Below, in pieces: positions 33,184-45,831 of a DNA stretch of 64,000 nt (the stretch's first letter is position 1; each line of letters opens with the position of its first letter). Source of the DNA: Hordeum vulgare subsp. vulgare (taxonomy: Eukaryota > Streptophyta > Magnoliopsida > Poales > Poaceae); NCBI RefSeq assembly GCF_904849725.1, contig NC_058522.1:455578844-455642843 (forward strand), in the 5' to 3' direction. The translations under genes were made by a program, and so were the position numbers. Below the pieces are notes generated by a model. The model was not told the DNA's origin, did not search any database, and saw only the letters and a list, made by a program, of their open reading frames with translations.

Positions 33184-36100
33184 CTACTGGAAAAGTTTTG
33201 GACTCTGTTTTCTTACCGAATCACATACCTCTTCGTTTTTGGAGTCTGAAACAGGCTGATAAATATCCCTTAGGTATTCTTCCGGAGTTATGGTATTGAT
33301 GATATTGCTTTCAACATTTATGGGAGTACCTGAGATATGATGCTTGATTCTCTGCCCATTTACAACTCTCGGACAATTACCTTCTGTGTTGTTGATCTTG
33401 ATAGCACCGGATCGATATACTTCCTCAACAACATAGGGGCCTTCCAATTTAGAGAGAAGCTTGCCTGCAAAGAATCTTAATCGAGAGTTATATACCAAGA
33501 CATAATCACCTACATTGAACCCACGCTTTTGTATCCTCTTATCATGCCACCTCTTAACCTTCCCTTTGAACAACTTGGCATTCTCATATGCCCGAGTTCT
33601 CCATTCATCAAGCGAGCAAATGTCAAATAACCTCTTCTCACCGGCAAGTTTGAAATCAAAGTTGAGCTCTTTGATTGCCCAATAAGCTTTATGCTCTAGC
33701 TAAAGAGGTAAATGTCATGCTTTACCGTACACCATTTTGTACGGAAACATGCCCATGGGATTCTTATAGGCAGTTCTATAAACCCACAGTGCATCATCGA
33801 GCTTCTTAGACCAATTCTTTCTAGACCTGTTGACAGTCTTTTGCAGAATTAGTTTAATCTCTCTGTTGCTTAGCTCTACTTGACCACTGGACTGAGGGTG
33901 GTAGGGAGACGCAATTCTATGGTTGACATCGTACTTAGCAAGTGTTCTACGGAAAGCGCCATGAATGAAGTGTGAACCACCATCGGTCATTAGATATCTA
34001 AGGACTCCAAATCTAGGGAAAATAACTTCTTTAAGCATCCTGATAGAGGTGTTGTGATCAGCACTACTAGTGGGGATAGCTTCTACCCACTTAGTGACGT
34101 AATCAACAACAACTAGGATATGAGTATACACGTTGCATTTTGGAAAAGGTCCCATATAATCAAAGCCCCAGACATCAAATGGTTCAATGACAAGTGAATA
34201 GTTCATAGGCATTTCCTGACTGCTAATATTACCTATTCTTTGACATTCGTCACGAGACAAGACAAACTTACGGGCATCCTTGAAGAAAGTGGGCCAATAG
34301 AAACATGATTGCAATACCTTGTGTGCAGTTCTATCTCCTGCATGGTGTCCTCCCTAGGCCTCGGAGTGACACTTCTGTAGGATCTGTCCCTGTTCATGTT
34401 CAGGTACACAACGTCTAATAACACCATCTACTCCTTCCTTATAAAGGTGAGGATCATCCCAAAAGTAGTGTCTCAAGTCAAAGAAGAATTTCTTCTTTTG
34501 GTGGTATCTGAAACTAGGTGGTATATATTTGGCAACGATATAGTTTGCAAAATCAGCATACCACGGTGCACTACGTGAAGCATTGATGACATTCAGTTGC
34601 TCACCGGGAAAGCTATCATCAATAGGTTGTGGGTCAACAAGAACGTTCTCCAACCTAGACAAGTTATCTGCTACGGGGTTATCAGCACCCTTTCTGTCAA
34701 CAACGTGCAAATCAAATTCTTGTAGCAAGATAACCCATCTGATAAGTCTAGGTTTAGCATCCTTCTTCTCCATGAGGTACTTAATAGCAGCATAATCAGT
34801 GTGAATAGTGACTTTGGAATCAACTATGTAAGACCTGAACTTTTCACATGCAAACACGATTGCTAAAAATTCCTTTTCCGTAGTAGCATAGTTTCTCTGG
34901 GCACTGTCTAGAGTTTTACTAGCGTAGTGAATAACATTCAACTTCCTATCGACTCTTTGCCCTAGAACAGCACCAACAGCATAATCACTAGCATCACACA
35001 TGATTTCAAAAGGTAAGTTCCAATCAGGTGGTTGAACAATAGGTGCAGTTATCAAAGCCCTCTTAAGTATTTCAAAGGCTTCCTCACAATCATCGTCAAA
35101 GACAAAAGGAATATCCTTTTGCAAGAGATTGGTAAGAGGCCTAGAAATCTTAAAGAAGTCTTTAATGAACCTTCTATAGAAACCAGCATGACCAAGGAAA
35201 CTTCTTATACCATTGATATCTATGGGGTATGGCATTTTCTCGATTGCATCAACCTTAGCCTTATCGACTTCAATACCTCTTTCATAAATTTTATGTCCTA
35301 AGACGATACCTTCATTAACCATAAAGTGGCACTTCTCCCAATTCAAGACAAGATTGGTGGCTTTACATCTCTGTATGACTCGATCAAGGTTGCTGAGGCA
35401 ATCATCAAAAGAAGACCTGTAAATAGAGAAGTCATCCATGAAAACCTCAACAATCTTTTCACAGAAGTCAGAGAATATAGCCATCATACATCTTTGAAAG
35501 GTGGCAAGTGCATTGCATAAGCCAAAAGGCATACGTCTATAAGCAAAGGTACTGAAAGGGTAGGTGAAAGTGGTTTTCTCCTGATGAGATTGTGCAACTG
35601 GTATTTGGGAGGAACCAGAATAACCGTCTAGAAAGCAGAAGTGTGTGTGTTTAGACAGCATTTCTAGCATTTGGTCGCTAAAAGGCAGAGGGTAATGATC
35701 TTTCCTAGTGGCTTTATTCAGTTTCCTAAAATCGATCACCATCTTATAGCCAGTAAAAATCCTATGTGGGATCAATTCATCCTTATCATTAGGGACAACG
35801 GTAATGCCTCCCTTCTTAGGAACGCAATGCACCGGACTCACCCAGTCGCTATGAGCAACATGATATATAATACCCGCTTCCATGAGCATTAGTATTTCTT
35901 TTCTTACTACTTCTTTCATCTTAGGATTCAATCTTCTTTGATGAACAACAACTGGTTTGAAGTCAGGATCGGTTTTAACCTTGTGCTGGCATAGAGTGGG
36001 ACTAATGCCCTTAAGATCATCAAGAGTATATCCAATAGCAGCACGGTGCTTCCTCATAGTTTTAGTAACTTCTTTTCTTCATGCTCCGAGAGGCTAGCAC

Positions 36101-37958
36101 TAATAATGACATGATATATCTCTTTTTCATCAAGATAGGCATATTTAAGAGTATCAGGCAACTATTTAAGCTCGAACACAGGATCACGCTTTGGTGGAGG
36201 TGGATCCCCAAGCAATTCAACACGCAAGTTATTCTGAAGGATAGGATATTGTTCTAAGACAACTCTATCTATTTCATACCTTTCATCCATATGCATATCA
36301 TTTTCATGCTCAAGCAAGTATTTCTCTAAGGGATCAGTAGGAGGCACGGCAATAGAAGCTAAGGCAATAGTTTCATCCTTACTAGGCAACTCCTTTTCAT
36401 GAGGTTGTCTACCAAACTTGGAGAAATTGAACTCATGTGACACACCTTCAAAACCAACAGTGACAGTTTGCTTCTCACAGTCAATATGAGCATTGACGGT
36501 ATTGAGGAAGGGTCTGCCAAATAAGATGGGACAAAAGCTATCTTGTGCGATAGCAAGAACGAGGAAATCAGCAGGATACTTCGTTTTACCACACAAGACT
36601 TCAACATCCCTAACAATTCCCACAGCGCAGATAGTATCTCTATTGGCAAGCTGAATAGTGACATCAATAGGCTCTATCTCAACAGGTGCAATCTCATCTT
36701 TGATTTCATCGTATAAGGATTGAGGTATTGCACTAACACTAGCACCCACGTCACATAAACCATAATAACAATGATCTCCTATCTTAACAGAAACAACAGG
36801 CGTGCCAACAACATGCCTATGTTTGTCTCTAGCGTGAGGTTTAGCAATTCTAGCAGCATCTTCACATAAGTGAATATTATGTCCCTCAACATCGTCAGAC
36901 AGAAGATCTTTGATAATAGCAATGCCAGGTTCAACTCTAATTTGCTCAGGGGGTGTAGGTGTTCTAATATAGCCTCTACGTATCACAGTTGAAGCTTTAG
37001 AGTGATCCTTTATCCTAACAGGGAAAGGTGGTTTCTCAATGTAAGCAGTGGGAACCACAGGATCATTATAGGCAATGACTTTCTCTTCAACTGGAGTGGG
37101 TTTAACTACATTGACTTCTAAAGGAGGATGATATTTAAACCACTTCTCTTTGGGGAGATCAATATGAGCAACAAAGGATTCACAGAGTGAAGCTACTATC
37201 TCAGAGTCAAATCCATACTTAGCGCTAAAGTCACAAAAAGTATTTGTCTCAACAAAGGATTTAACACAATCAAACGTGAAATTCATACCTGACTCCTTAA
37301 CTTCTTCAAGCTCCCAATCTTCAGAGTTGCGTTTAATTCTCTCCAACAAATTCCATCTGAAGTCATTATCTCTCTTCATAAAGCAACCGGTACAAGAAGT
37401 GTCAAGCATGGTGCGATCTTCATGAGAAAGCCAAGCATAGAAGTTCTGAATGATAATTTCTCTCGAGAGCTCATGATTGGGGCATGAATATAGCATTGAT
37501 TTAAGCGTCCCCCAAGCTTGAGCGATGCTTTCTCTGTCACGAGGCCAAAAATTATAAATATAATTCCGATCATGATGTACTAAATGCATAGGATAAAACT
37601 TTTGATGAAATTCCAATTTCAACCGATTGTAGTCCCATGATCCAGTATCATCAAATAGCCTATACCATGTCAACGCCTTATCCTTCAAAGATAAAGGAAA
37701 GACCTTCTTCTTGACCTCATCCTCGGGAAAACCTGCAAGCTTAAATAAACCACAAACTTCATCTACATAGATTAGATGCAAGTCTGGATGTGATGTTCCA
37801 TCTCCTGTAAAAGGATTAGCCAGCAGTTTCTCAAGCATACCCGAAGGAAATTCAAAGAAAATATTTTCAATAGGTGCAGCAGGTTGAGGAGCAACTATTT
37901 TTGCTTCCGTTTGAGGTGAAGATACCCCGAACAAGCCCCTCAAAGGATTAGTATCCAT
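33184..37958 (-). pseudogene. gag-pol: Athila-like gag-pol polyprotein, disabled (minus copy)
   Basis: Starts at 37958 (MDTNPLRGLFG) after the primer site. Gag-protease is open to 36165 and includes LKDKALTWYRLF, a protease loop CDVGASVSAIP (near 36755) and LFGRPFLNT. It is then broken by TAG at 36162-36164 (the sister copy has CAG) and by a 1 bp loss in an A run near 36062. RT-RNase H reads to 34357, with FMDDFSIY near 35440 and [14 protein letters not shown] in RNase H. TAG at 34354-34356 interrupts the start of integrase (sister TAC). Integrase reads on ([24 protein letters not shown]) to TGA at 33715-33717 (sister TGC) and TAG at 33700-33702 (sister GAG). The last part reads to 33184. It cannot make a full polyprotein. 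Confidence 0.93.
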
Positions 37959-38035
37959 AGTGACAAGTGACAATAAATTTCAGCACACTATATGAATGTT
38001 TCCTTACCAAGTTCCACTTACCGAAGGCGCTTCAC

Positions 38036-38053
38036 TCCCCGGCAACGGCACCA
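38036..38053 (-). other. Primer-binding site of minus Athila-like element, tRNA-Asp type
   Basis: The minus strand reads TGGTGCCGTTGCCGGGGA, one base from the consensus tRNA-Asp site, eleven bases inside the 5' LTR. Confidence 0.88.
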
Positions 38054-38064
38054 GAAAAGAGTCT

Positions 38065-38719
38065 TGATGGCCCACAAGTATAGGGTATCAATCGTAGTCC
38101 TTTCGATAAGTAAGAGTGTCGAACCCAACGAGGAGCAGAAGGATCTGACAAGTGGTTTTCAGCAAGGTAAAATCTGCAAGCACTGAAATTGTCGGTAACA
38201 AGTGATTGTGTGGTGAGATGATTCGTAGCAAGCAACAAGTAACAAAAAGAGAAACGGTGCAGCAAAGTGGCCCAATCCATTTTGTAGCAAGGGACAAGCC
38301 TCGACAAAATCTTATAGGAGGAAAAACGCTCCCGAGGACACACGGGAATTTCTATCATGTTAGTTTTCATCATGTTCATATGATTCACATTCGTTACTTT
38401 GATAGTTTGATATGTGGGTGGACCGGCGCTTGGGTACTGCCCTTACTTGGACAAGCATCCCACTTATGATTAATCCCTCTCGCAAGCATCCGCAACTACG
38501 AAAGAAGAATTAAGACAAAGTCTAACCATAGCATTAAACTAGTGGATCCAAATCAGCCCCTTACGAAGCAACGCATAAACTAGGGTTTAAGCTTTTGTCA
38601 CTCTAGCAACCCATCATCTACTTACTACTTCCCAATGCCTTCCTCTAGGCCCAAATAATGGTGAAGTGTTATGTAGTCGACGTTCACATAACACCACTAG
38701 AGGAAAAACAACATACAAC
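38065..38719 (-). repeat. 5' LTR of minus Athila-like element, internal-side part
   Basis: First 655 bp of the LTR as read on the plus strand; the rest continues at 48904-49773 after the nested element. Bases 38715-38719 (ACAAC) are the nested element's left TSD. Confidence 0.92.
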
Positions 38720-40247
38720 TGATACGTCCATTTTGCATCATGTTTTCATGTTGATATTTATCGCTTCTTTGGCCGTTATTTCACTTCACGGTACAATTCT
38801 TATGCCTTTTGTCTTTAATTTTGCAAGGTTTACATGAAGAGGGAGAATGCAGGCAACTGGAATTCCGGCCTGAAAGTGGAGCAAAGTTGAGATACCTATT
38901 CTGCGCAACTCCAAACGCCGTAAAAATCAACGAGGATTTTTCCCCGATTTATCAAAAATACTGGGCCGAAGAAGTGCCAGAGGGGCACCAGGGGGTGCCC
39001 ACAAGCATGCACGGCGAGGCCACCCCCCCCCCCAGGCCGTGCCATGAGGGCTTGTGGACAGCCCACTGGCCCACTTGCTCCCCTCTTTTGCTATATGGAG
39101 GGTTTCGTCCAGGAAAAAATCAGGGAGGAGCTTTTTCGTGTTTTCGCCGCCGCCACGAGGTGGAACTTGAGCAGAACCAATCTAGAGCTCCGGCAGGACG
39201 ATCCTGCCGGGGAAAGTTCCCTCCCGGAGGGGGAAATCATCGCCATCGTCATCACCAACACTCCTCTCATCGGAGGGGACTCGTCACCATCAACATCTTC
39301 ATCAGCACCATCTCATCTCCAAACCCTAGTTCATCTCTTGTAACCAATCTCCGCCTCGCGACTCCGGTTGGTACTTGTAAGGTTGCTAGTAGTGTTGATT
39401 ACTCTTTGTAGTTGATGCTAGTTGGATTACTTGGTGGAAGAGTTTATGTTCAGATCCTTGATCCTACTCATTACCTCTCTGGTCATGAATATGATTATGC
39501 TTTGTGAGTAGTTACTTTTGTTCCTGAGGACATGGGATAAGTCATGCTAATAGTAGTCATGTGAATTTGGTATTCGTTCGGTAATTTGATGTGTTGTATG
39601 TTGTTTTTCCTCTAGTGGTGTTATGTGAACGTCGACTACATAACACTTCACCATTATTTGGGCCTAGAGGAATGCATTGGGATGTAGCAAGTAGATGATG
39701 GGTTGGTAGAGTGACAAAAGCTTAAACCCTAGTTTATGCGTTGCTTCGTAAGGGGCTGATTTGGATCCACTAGTTTAATGCTATGGTTAGACTTTGTCTT
39801 AATTCTTCTTTCGTAGTTGCGGATGCTTGCGAGAGGGGTTAATCATAAGTGCGATGCTTGTCCAAGTATGGGCAGTACCCAAGCGCCAGTCCACCCACAT
39901 ATCAAACTATCAAAGTAACGAACGCGAATCATATGAACATGATGAAAACTAGCATGATAGAAATTCCCGTGTGTCCTCGGGAGCGTTTTTCCTCCTATAA
40001 GACTTTGTCCAGGCTTGTCCCTTGCTACAAAAGGGATTGGGCAACTTTTTTGCACCGTTGCTACTTTTGTTACTTGTTGCTTGCTACGAATCGTCTCACC
40101 ACACAATCACTTGTTACCGACAATTTCAGTGCCTGCAGATTTTACCTTGCTGAAAACCACTTGTCAGATCCTTCTGATCCTCGTCGGGTTCGACACTCTT
40201 ACTTATAGAAAGGACTACGATTGATCCCCTATACTTGTGGGTCATCA
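38720..40247 (+). repeat. 5' LTR of plus Athila-like element (1528 bp)
   Basis: Begins TGATACGTCCATTTTGCATC and ends GGGTCATCA. The inverted repeat at 38999-39057 precedes a weak TATA-like CTATATGGAG near 39091. Bases 39597-40247 are the inverted counterpart of 38065-38719. Frames inside (38809-39411) are LTR artefacts. Confidence 0.95.
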
Positions 40248-40258
40248 AGACTCTTTTC

Positions 40259-40276
40259 TGGCGTCGTTGCCGGGGA
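40259..40276 (+). other. Primer-binding site of plus Athila-like element, tRNA-Asp type
   Basis: TGGCGTCGTTGCCGGGGA, one mismatch to the consensus tRNA-Asp site, eleven bases after the LTR. Confidence 0.9.
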
Positions 40277-40353
40277 GTGAAGCGCCTTTGGTAAGTGGAA
40301 CTTGGTAAGGGAACATTCATATGGTGTGCTGAAATTTATTGTCACTTGTCACT

Positions 40354-43300
40354 ATGGATACTAATCCTTTGAGGGGCTTGTTCGGGGTATCTTCACCTCG
40401 AACGGAAGCACAAATAGTTTCTCCTCAACCTGCTGCACCTACTGAAAATATTTTCTTTGAATTTCCTTCGGGTATGCTTGATAAACTGCTGGCTAATCCT
40501 TTTACATGAGATGGAACATCACATCCAAACTTGCATCAAATCTATGTAGATGAAGTTTGTGGTTTATTTAAGCTTACAGGTGTGCCCGAGGATGAGGTAA
40601 AAAAGAAGGTCTTTCCTTTATCTTTGAAGGATAAGGCGTTGACATGGTATAGGCTATGTGATGATACTAGATCATGGGACTACAATCGGTTGAAATTGGA
40701 ATTTCATCAAAAGTTTTATCCTATGCATTTAGTACATCGTGATCGGAATTAAATTTTTAATTTTTGGCCTCGTGACAGAGAAACCATCGCTCAAGCTTGG
40801 GGAGGCTTAAATCAATGCTATATTCATGCCCCAATCATGAGCTCTCGAGAGAAATTATCATTCAGAACTTCTATGCTCGGCTTTCTCATGATGATCGCAC
40901 CATGCTTGACACTTCTTGTACCGGTTGCTTTATGAAGAGAGATATTGACTTCAAATGGAATTTATTGTAGAGAATTAAACGCAACTCTGAAGATTGGGTG
41001 CTTGAAGAAGGTAAGGAGTCAGGTATTAATTTCACTTTTGATTGCGTTAAATCCTTTGTTGAGACAAATAATTTTTGTGACTTTAGCGCTAAGTATGGAC
41101 TTGACTCTGAGATAGTAGCTTCATTGTGTGAATCCTTTGCTGCTCATATTGATATCCCCAAAGAGAAGTGGTTTAAATATCATCCTCCTTTAGAAGTGAA
41201 TGTAGTTAAACCCACTCAAGTTGAAGAGAAAGTCATTGCCTATAATGATCCTGTGGTTCCCACTGCTTACATTGAGAAACCACCTTTCCCTGTTAGGATA
41301 AAGGATCATTCTAAAGCTTCAACTGTGATACGTAGAGGCTATATTAGAACACCTACACCCCATGAGCAAATTAGAGTTGAACCTAGCATTGCTATTATCA
41401 AAGATCTTCTATCTGAAGAAGTTGAGGGACATAATATTCACTTCTCTGAAGATGCTGCTAGAATTGCTAAACCTCACGCTAGAGACAAACATAGGCTTGT
41501 TGTTGGCATGCATGTGGTTTCTGTTAAGATAGGAGATCATTTTTATCATGGTTTATGTGACGTGGGTGCTAGTGTTAGTGCAATACCTCAATCCTTATAC
41601 GATGAAATCAAAGATGAGATTGCACCTGTTGAGATAGAGCCTACTGATGTCACTATTCAGCTTGCCAATAGAGATACTATCTGCCATGTGGGAATTGTTA
41701 GGGATGTTGAAGTCTTGTGTGGTAAAACGAAGTATCCTTCTGATTTCCTCGTTCTTGCTACCGCACAAGATAGCTTTTGTCCCATCATATTTGGCAAACC
41801 TTTTCTCAATACTGTCAATGCTCATATTGATTGTGAGAAGCAAACTGTCACTGTTGGCTTTGAATGTGTGTCACATGAGTTCAATTTCTCCAAGTTTGGT
41901 AGACAACCTCATGAAAGGGAGTTGCCTAGTAAGGATGGGACTATTGCCTTAGCCTCTATTGCCGTACCTCCTACTGATCCCTTAGAGCAATACTTGCTTG
42001 AGCATGAAAATGATATGCATATGGATGAAAGGGATGAGATAGATAGAGTTGTCTTAGAACAAAATCATATTCTTAAGAATAACTTGCCTGTTGAACTGCT
42101 TGGGGATCCACCCCCACCAAAGGGTGATCCTGTGTTCGAGCTTAAACAGTTGCCAGATACTCTTAAGTATGCATATCTTGATGAAAAAGAGATATATCCT
42201 CTTATAATTAGTGCTAGCCTCTCGGAGCATGAAGAAAAGAAGTTATTAAAAACTCTGAGAAAGCACCGTGCTGCTATTGGATATACTCTTGATGATCTTA
42301 ATGGCATTAGTCCTACTCTATGCCAGCACAAGATTAAAACTGATCCTGATTTCGAACCAGTTACTGATCATCAAAGGAGATTGAATCCTAAGATGAAAGA
42401 AGTAGTGAGCAAAGAAATACTAAAGCTCCTGGAAGCAGGTATCATCTATCCTGTTTCTCATAGTGATTGGGTGAGTCCGGTGCATTGCGTCCCTAAGAAG
42501 GGAGGCATTACCGTTGTCCCCAATGATAAGGATGAATTGATCCCACAGAGGATTATTACTGGCTAGAGGACGGTGATCGATTTTAGGAAATTGAATAAAG
42601 CCACTAGGAATAATCATTACCCTTTGCCTTTTATCGACCAAATGCTAGAAAGGTTGTCCAAACACACACACTTTTGCTTTCTAGACGGTTATTCTGGTTT
42701 CTCCCAAATACTAGTTGCACAATCTGATCAGGAGAAAACCACTTTCACCTGCCCTTTCGGTACCTTTGCTTATAGACGTATGCCTTTTGGCTTATGTAAT
42801 GCACCTGCCACCTTTCAAAGATGTATGATGGCTATATTCTATGACTTTTGTGAAAAGATTGTTGAAGTTTTCGTGGATGACTTTTCCGTTTACGGGTCTT
42901 CCTTTGATGATTGCCTCAGCAACCTTGATCGAGTCTTGCAGAGATGTAAAGACACTAATCTTGTCTTGAATTGGGAGAAGTGCCACTTTATTGTTAATGA
43001 ATGCATCGTCTTAGGACATAAAATTTCCGAAAGAGGTATTGAAGTCGATAAGGCTAAGGTTGATGCAATCGAGAAAATGCCATACCCCACAGATATCAAA
43101 GGTATAAGAAGTTTCCTTGGTCATGCTGGTTTCTATAGAAGGTTCATTAAAGACTTCTCTAAGATTTCTAGGCCTCTTACCAATCTCTTGCAAAAGGATA
43201 TTCCTTTTGTCTTTGACGAGGATTGCGAGGAAGCCTTCGAAATACTTAAGAGGGCTTTGATAGCTGCACCTATTGTTCAACCACCTGACTGGAACTTACC

Positions 43301-45110
43301 TTTTGAGATCATGTGTGACGCTAGTGATTATGCTGTTGTTGTTGTTCTAGGGAAAAGAGTTGACAAGAAGTTGAATGTTATTCACTACGCTAGTAAAACT
43401 CTAGACAGTGCCCAAAGAAACTATGCCACTACGGAGAAGGAATTTTTAGCAGTCGTGTTTGCATGTGAAAAGTTCAGGTCTTACATAGTTGATTCCAAAG
43501 TAACTATTCACACTGATCATGCTGCTATTAAGTACCTTATGAAGAAGAAGGACGCTAAACCTAGACTTATCAGATGGATTCTCTTGCTACAAGAATTTGA
43601 TTTGCACATTGTCGACAGGATGGGTGCTGATAACCGTGTAGGAGATAACTTGTCTAGGTTGGAGAACGTTCTTGATGACCCACAACCTATTGATGATAGC
43701 TTTCCCGATGAGCAACTGAATGTCATCAATGCTTCACGTAGTGCACCATGGTATGCTGATTATCCAAACTATATCGTTGCCAAATACATACCACCTAGTT
43801 TCACGTACCAGCAAAAGAAGAAGTTCTTCTTTGACTTGAGACACTACTTTTGGGATGATCATCACCTTTATAAGGAAGGAGTAGATGGTGTTATTAGACG
43901 TTGTGTACCTGAACATGAACAGGGACAGATCCTACAGAAGTGTCACTCTGAGGCCTACGGAGGACACCATGCGGGAGATAGAACTGCACACAAGGTATTG
44001 CAATCAGGTTTCTATTGGCCCACTCTCTTCAAGGATGCCCGTAATTTTGTCTTGTCTTGTGACGAATGTCAAAGAATAGGTAATATTATCAAACGTCAAG
44101 AAATGCCTATGAACTATTCACTTGTCATTGAACCATTTGATGTTTGGGGCTTTGATTATATGGGACCTTTTCCAAAATCCAATGGGTATACTCATATCCT
44201 AGTTGTTGTTGATTACGTCACTAAGTGGGTAGAAGCTATCCCCACTAGTAGTGTTGATCACAACACTTCTATCAGGATGCTTAAAGAAGTTATTTTCCCT
44301 AGATTTGGAGTCCCTAGATATCTAATGACTGACGATGGTTCACGTTTCATTCATGGTGCTTTCCGTAAAACGCTTGCTAAGTACGATGTCAACCATAGAA
44401 TTGTGTCTCCCTATCACCCTCGGTCTAGTGGTCAAGTAGAGCTAAGTAATAGAGAGATTAAACTGATTCTGCAAAAGACTGTCAACAGGTCTAGAAAGAA
44501 TTGGTGTAAGAAGCTCGATGATGCACTGTGGGCTTATAGAACTGCCTATATGAATCCCATGGTCATGTCTCCGTACAAAATGGTGTATGGTAAAGCATGC
44601 CATTTACCTCTTGAGCTAGAGCATAAAGCTTATTGGGCAATCAAAGAGCTCAACTTTGATTTCAAACTTGCCGGTGAGAAGAGGTTATTTGATATTAGCT
44701 CGCTTGATGAGTGGAGAACTCAGGCATATGAGAATGCCAAGTTATTCAAAGAGAAGGTTAAGAGGTGGCAGGATAATAGAATACAAAAGCGTGAGTTCAA
44801 TGTAGGTGATTATGTCTTGCTATATAACTCTCGTTTAAGATTCTTTGCACGCAAGCTTCTCTCCAAATGGGAAGGTCCCTATGTTGTTGAGGAAGTATAT
44901 CGTTCCAGTGCTATCAAGATCAACAAAATGGAAGGTAATTGTCCGAGAGTTGTAAATGGGCAGAGAATCAAGCATTATATCTCAGGTACTCCCATAAATG
45001 TTGAAAGCAATATTATCAATACCATAACTCCGGAAGAATACCTAAGGGACATTTATCACCCTGTTTCAGACTCCGAAAACGAAGAGGTATGTGATTCGGT
45101 AAGAAAATAG
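40354..45110 (+). pseudogene. gag-pol: Athila-like gag-pol polyprotein, disabled (plus copy)
   Basis: Starts at 40354 (MDTNPLRGLFG). Gag is broken by TGA at 40507-40509, TAA at 40750-40752, a 1 bp loss near 40800 and TAG at 40968-40970. From 40971 the frame is open through the protease loop CDVGASVSAIP (about 41552-41580) and FGKPFLNT to TAG at 42564-42566, where the minus sister has TAT. From 42567 to 45110 RT, RNase H and integrase are uninterrupted (845 codons): VFVDDFSVY at 42870-42896, CDASDYAV near 43315, zinc finger residues [10 protein letters not shown] near 43963, integrase DYMGPFP and DDGSRF. The final TAG is nine codons earlier than in the sister copy (CAG there). Full-length product is not possible. 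Confidence 0.93.
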
Positions 45111-45204
45111 AGTCCAAAACTTTTCCACTAGGAAAATTTCTCCGTTTTGGAATATTCGAAAAAAAAACAAAAATTGGAAGTAGTCCGGAAAGTGCGCAAG
45201 GAGG

Positions 45205-45259
45205 CGACAAGCCTGCACGGCGCGGGCCCACCCCCTGGCTGCGTCGTGAGGGCTTGTGG
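45205..45259 (+). promoter_or_regulatory. GC-rich inverted repeat, internal copy (plus element)
   Basis: Arms GACAAGCCTGCACGGCGCGG and a partner ending GAGGGCTTGTGG flank a C-rich loop. It resembles the LTR module at 38999-39057 although the surrounding sequence does not. Confidence 0.6.
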
Positions 45260-45325
45260 CCACCTCGTGCGCCTCCCGGACTCCGATTTCGTTCGGGGGA
45301 CTCCTTCTGGTCTGGAAAAAATCAT

Positions 45326-45333
45326 TATATATA
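45326..45333 (+). promoter_or_regulatory. Internal TATA box upstream of 3' accessory ORF (plus)
   Basis: TATATATA lies 93 bp before the ATG at 45419 and 67 bp after the inverted repeat. It is conserved in the minus copy at 32984-32991, although the two elements have drifted independently. Confidence 0.55.
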
Positions 45334-45418
45334 CTTCCGTTTGGTCTGACCCCTGCATCATGCAGATTTCTTCTGTTTTTTGTTTCGAGCCTATTTTCTG
45401 CCGCAGATCTAGGTCAAG

Positions 45419-45831
45419 ATGTCGTCCCAGGAATCTGTGGGGGAGAACAACCTCTGTCAAATCTATGGAGAAGTTCATGCTGATCTGAAAGGATGGAGGT
45501 CATGGAGGCTAAGGGAAGACTACCTAAAGAAACCAAGGGCAAAGCTAAGAAGAGGGATCAGGCATGGGACGAAGTGCAATCTGTGCTCAACAAGGAAGAA
45601 GTTGAAGAAGTGGATTTCCTCCAACCCTACCTCCACCTACTGTCTCCATCTTTGATTGAACTCTTGAGGTTTTGTGAAACAACTCGTGCTCGCAATACTT
45701 GTCTCACTCGTGAAGTTGTTTTGCTGGAAAAACATATCACAGATCTCCAAGGTATAAATCAAAGATTAATGGCCCTCTTGGAGTCAAAGATTGCAACAAC
45801 TCCACCATCACCACCAAAGGAAGACAACTGA
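45419..45831 (+). pseudogene. 3' accessory ORF, coiled-coil, one frameshift (plus copy)
   Basis: Starts at 45419 (MSSQESVGE) and, after a single frameshift near 45485, continues in the frame that ends at 45831. The middle is Lys/Glu-rich (KETKGKAKKRDQ, NKEEVEEVDF). A likely coiled coil follows (LTREVVLLEKHITDLQGINQRL), and the end is TTPPSPPKEDN. The start and the Pro-rich end match the minus copy; the central 90 residues do not. It may be a structural or RNA-binding accessory protein, but nothing in the sequence decides this. Confidence 0.55.

Noticed and set aside
38809..39411. 200-codon plus frame, also seen at 47436-48062 and as minus frame at 30331-30960
   Set aside because: It lies wholly in the Athila-like LTRs, begins in U3 and shifts between copies at the C run; it covers the hairpin and TATA region rather than a gene.
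45147..45488. 113-codon plus frame before the accessory ORF
   Set aside because: It runs through the hairpin and TATA region and has no counterpart frame in the minus sister copy.
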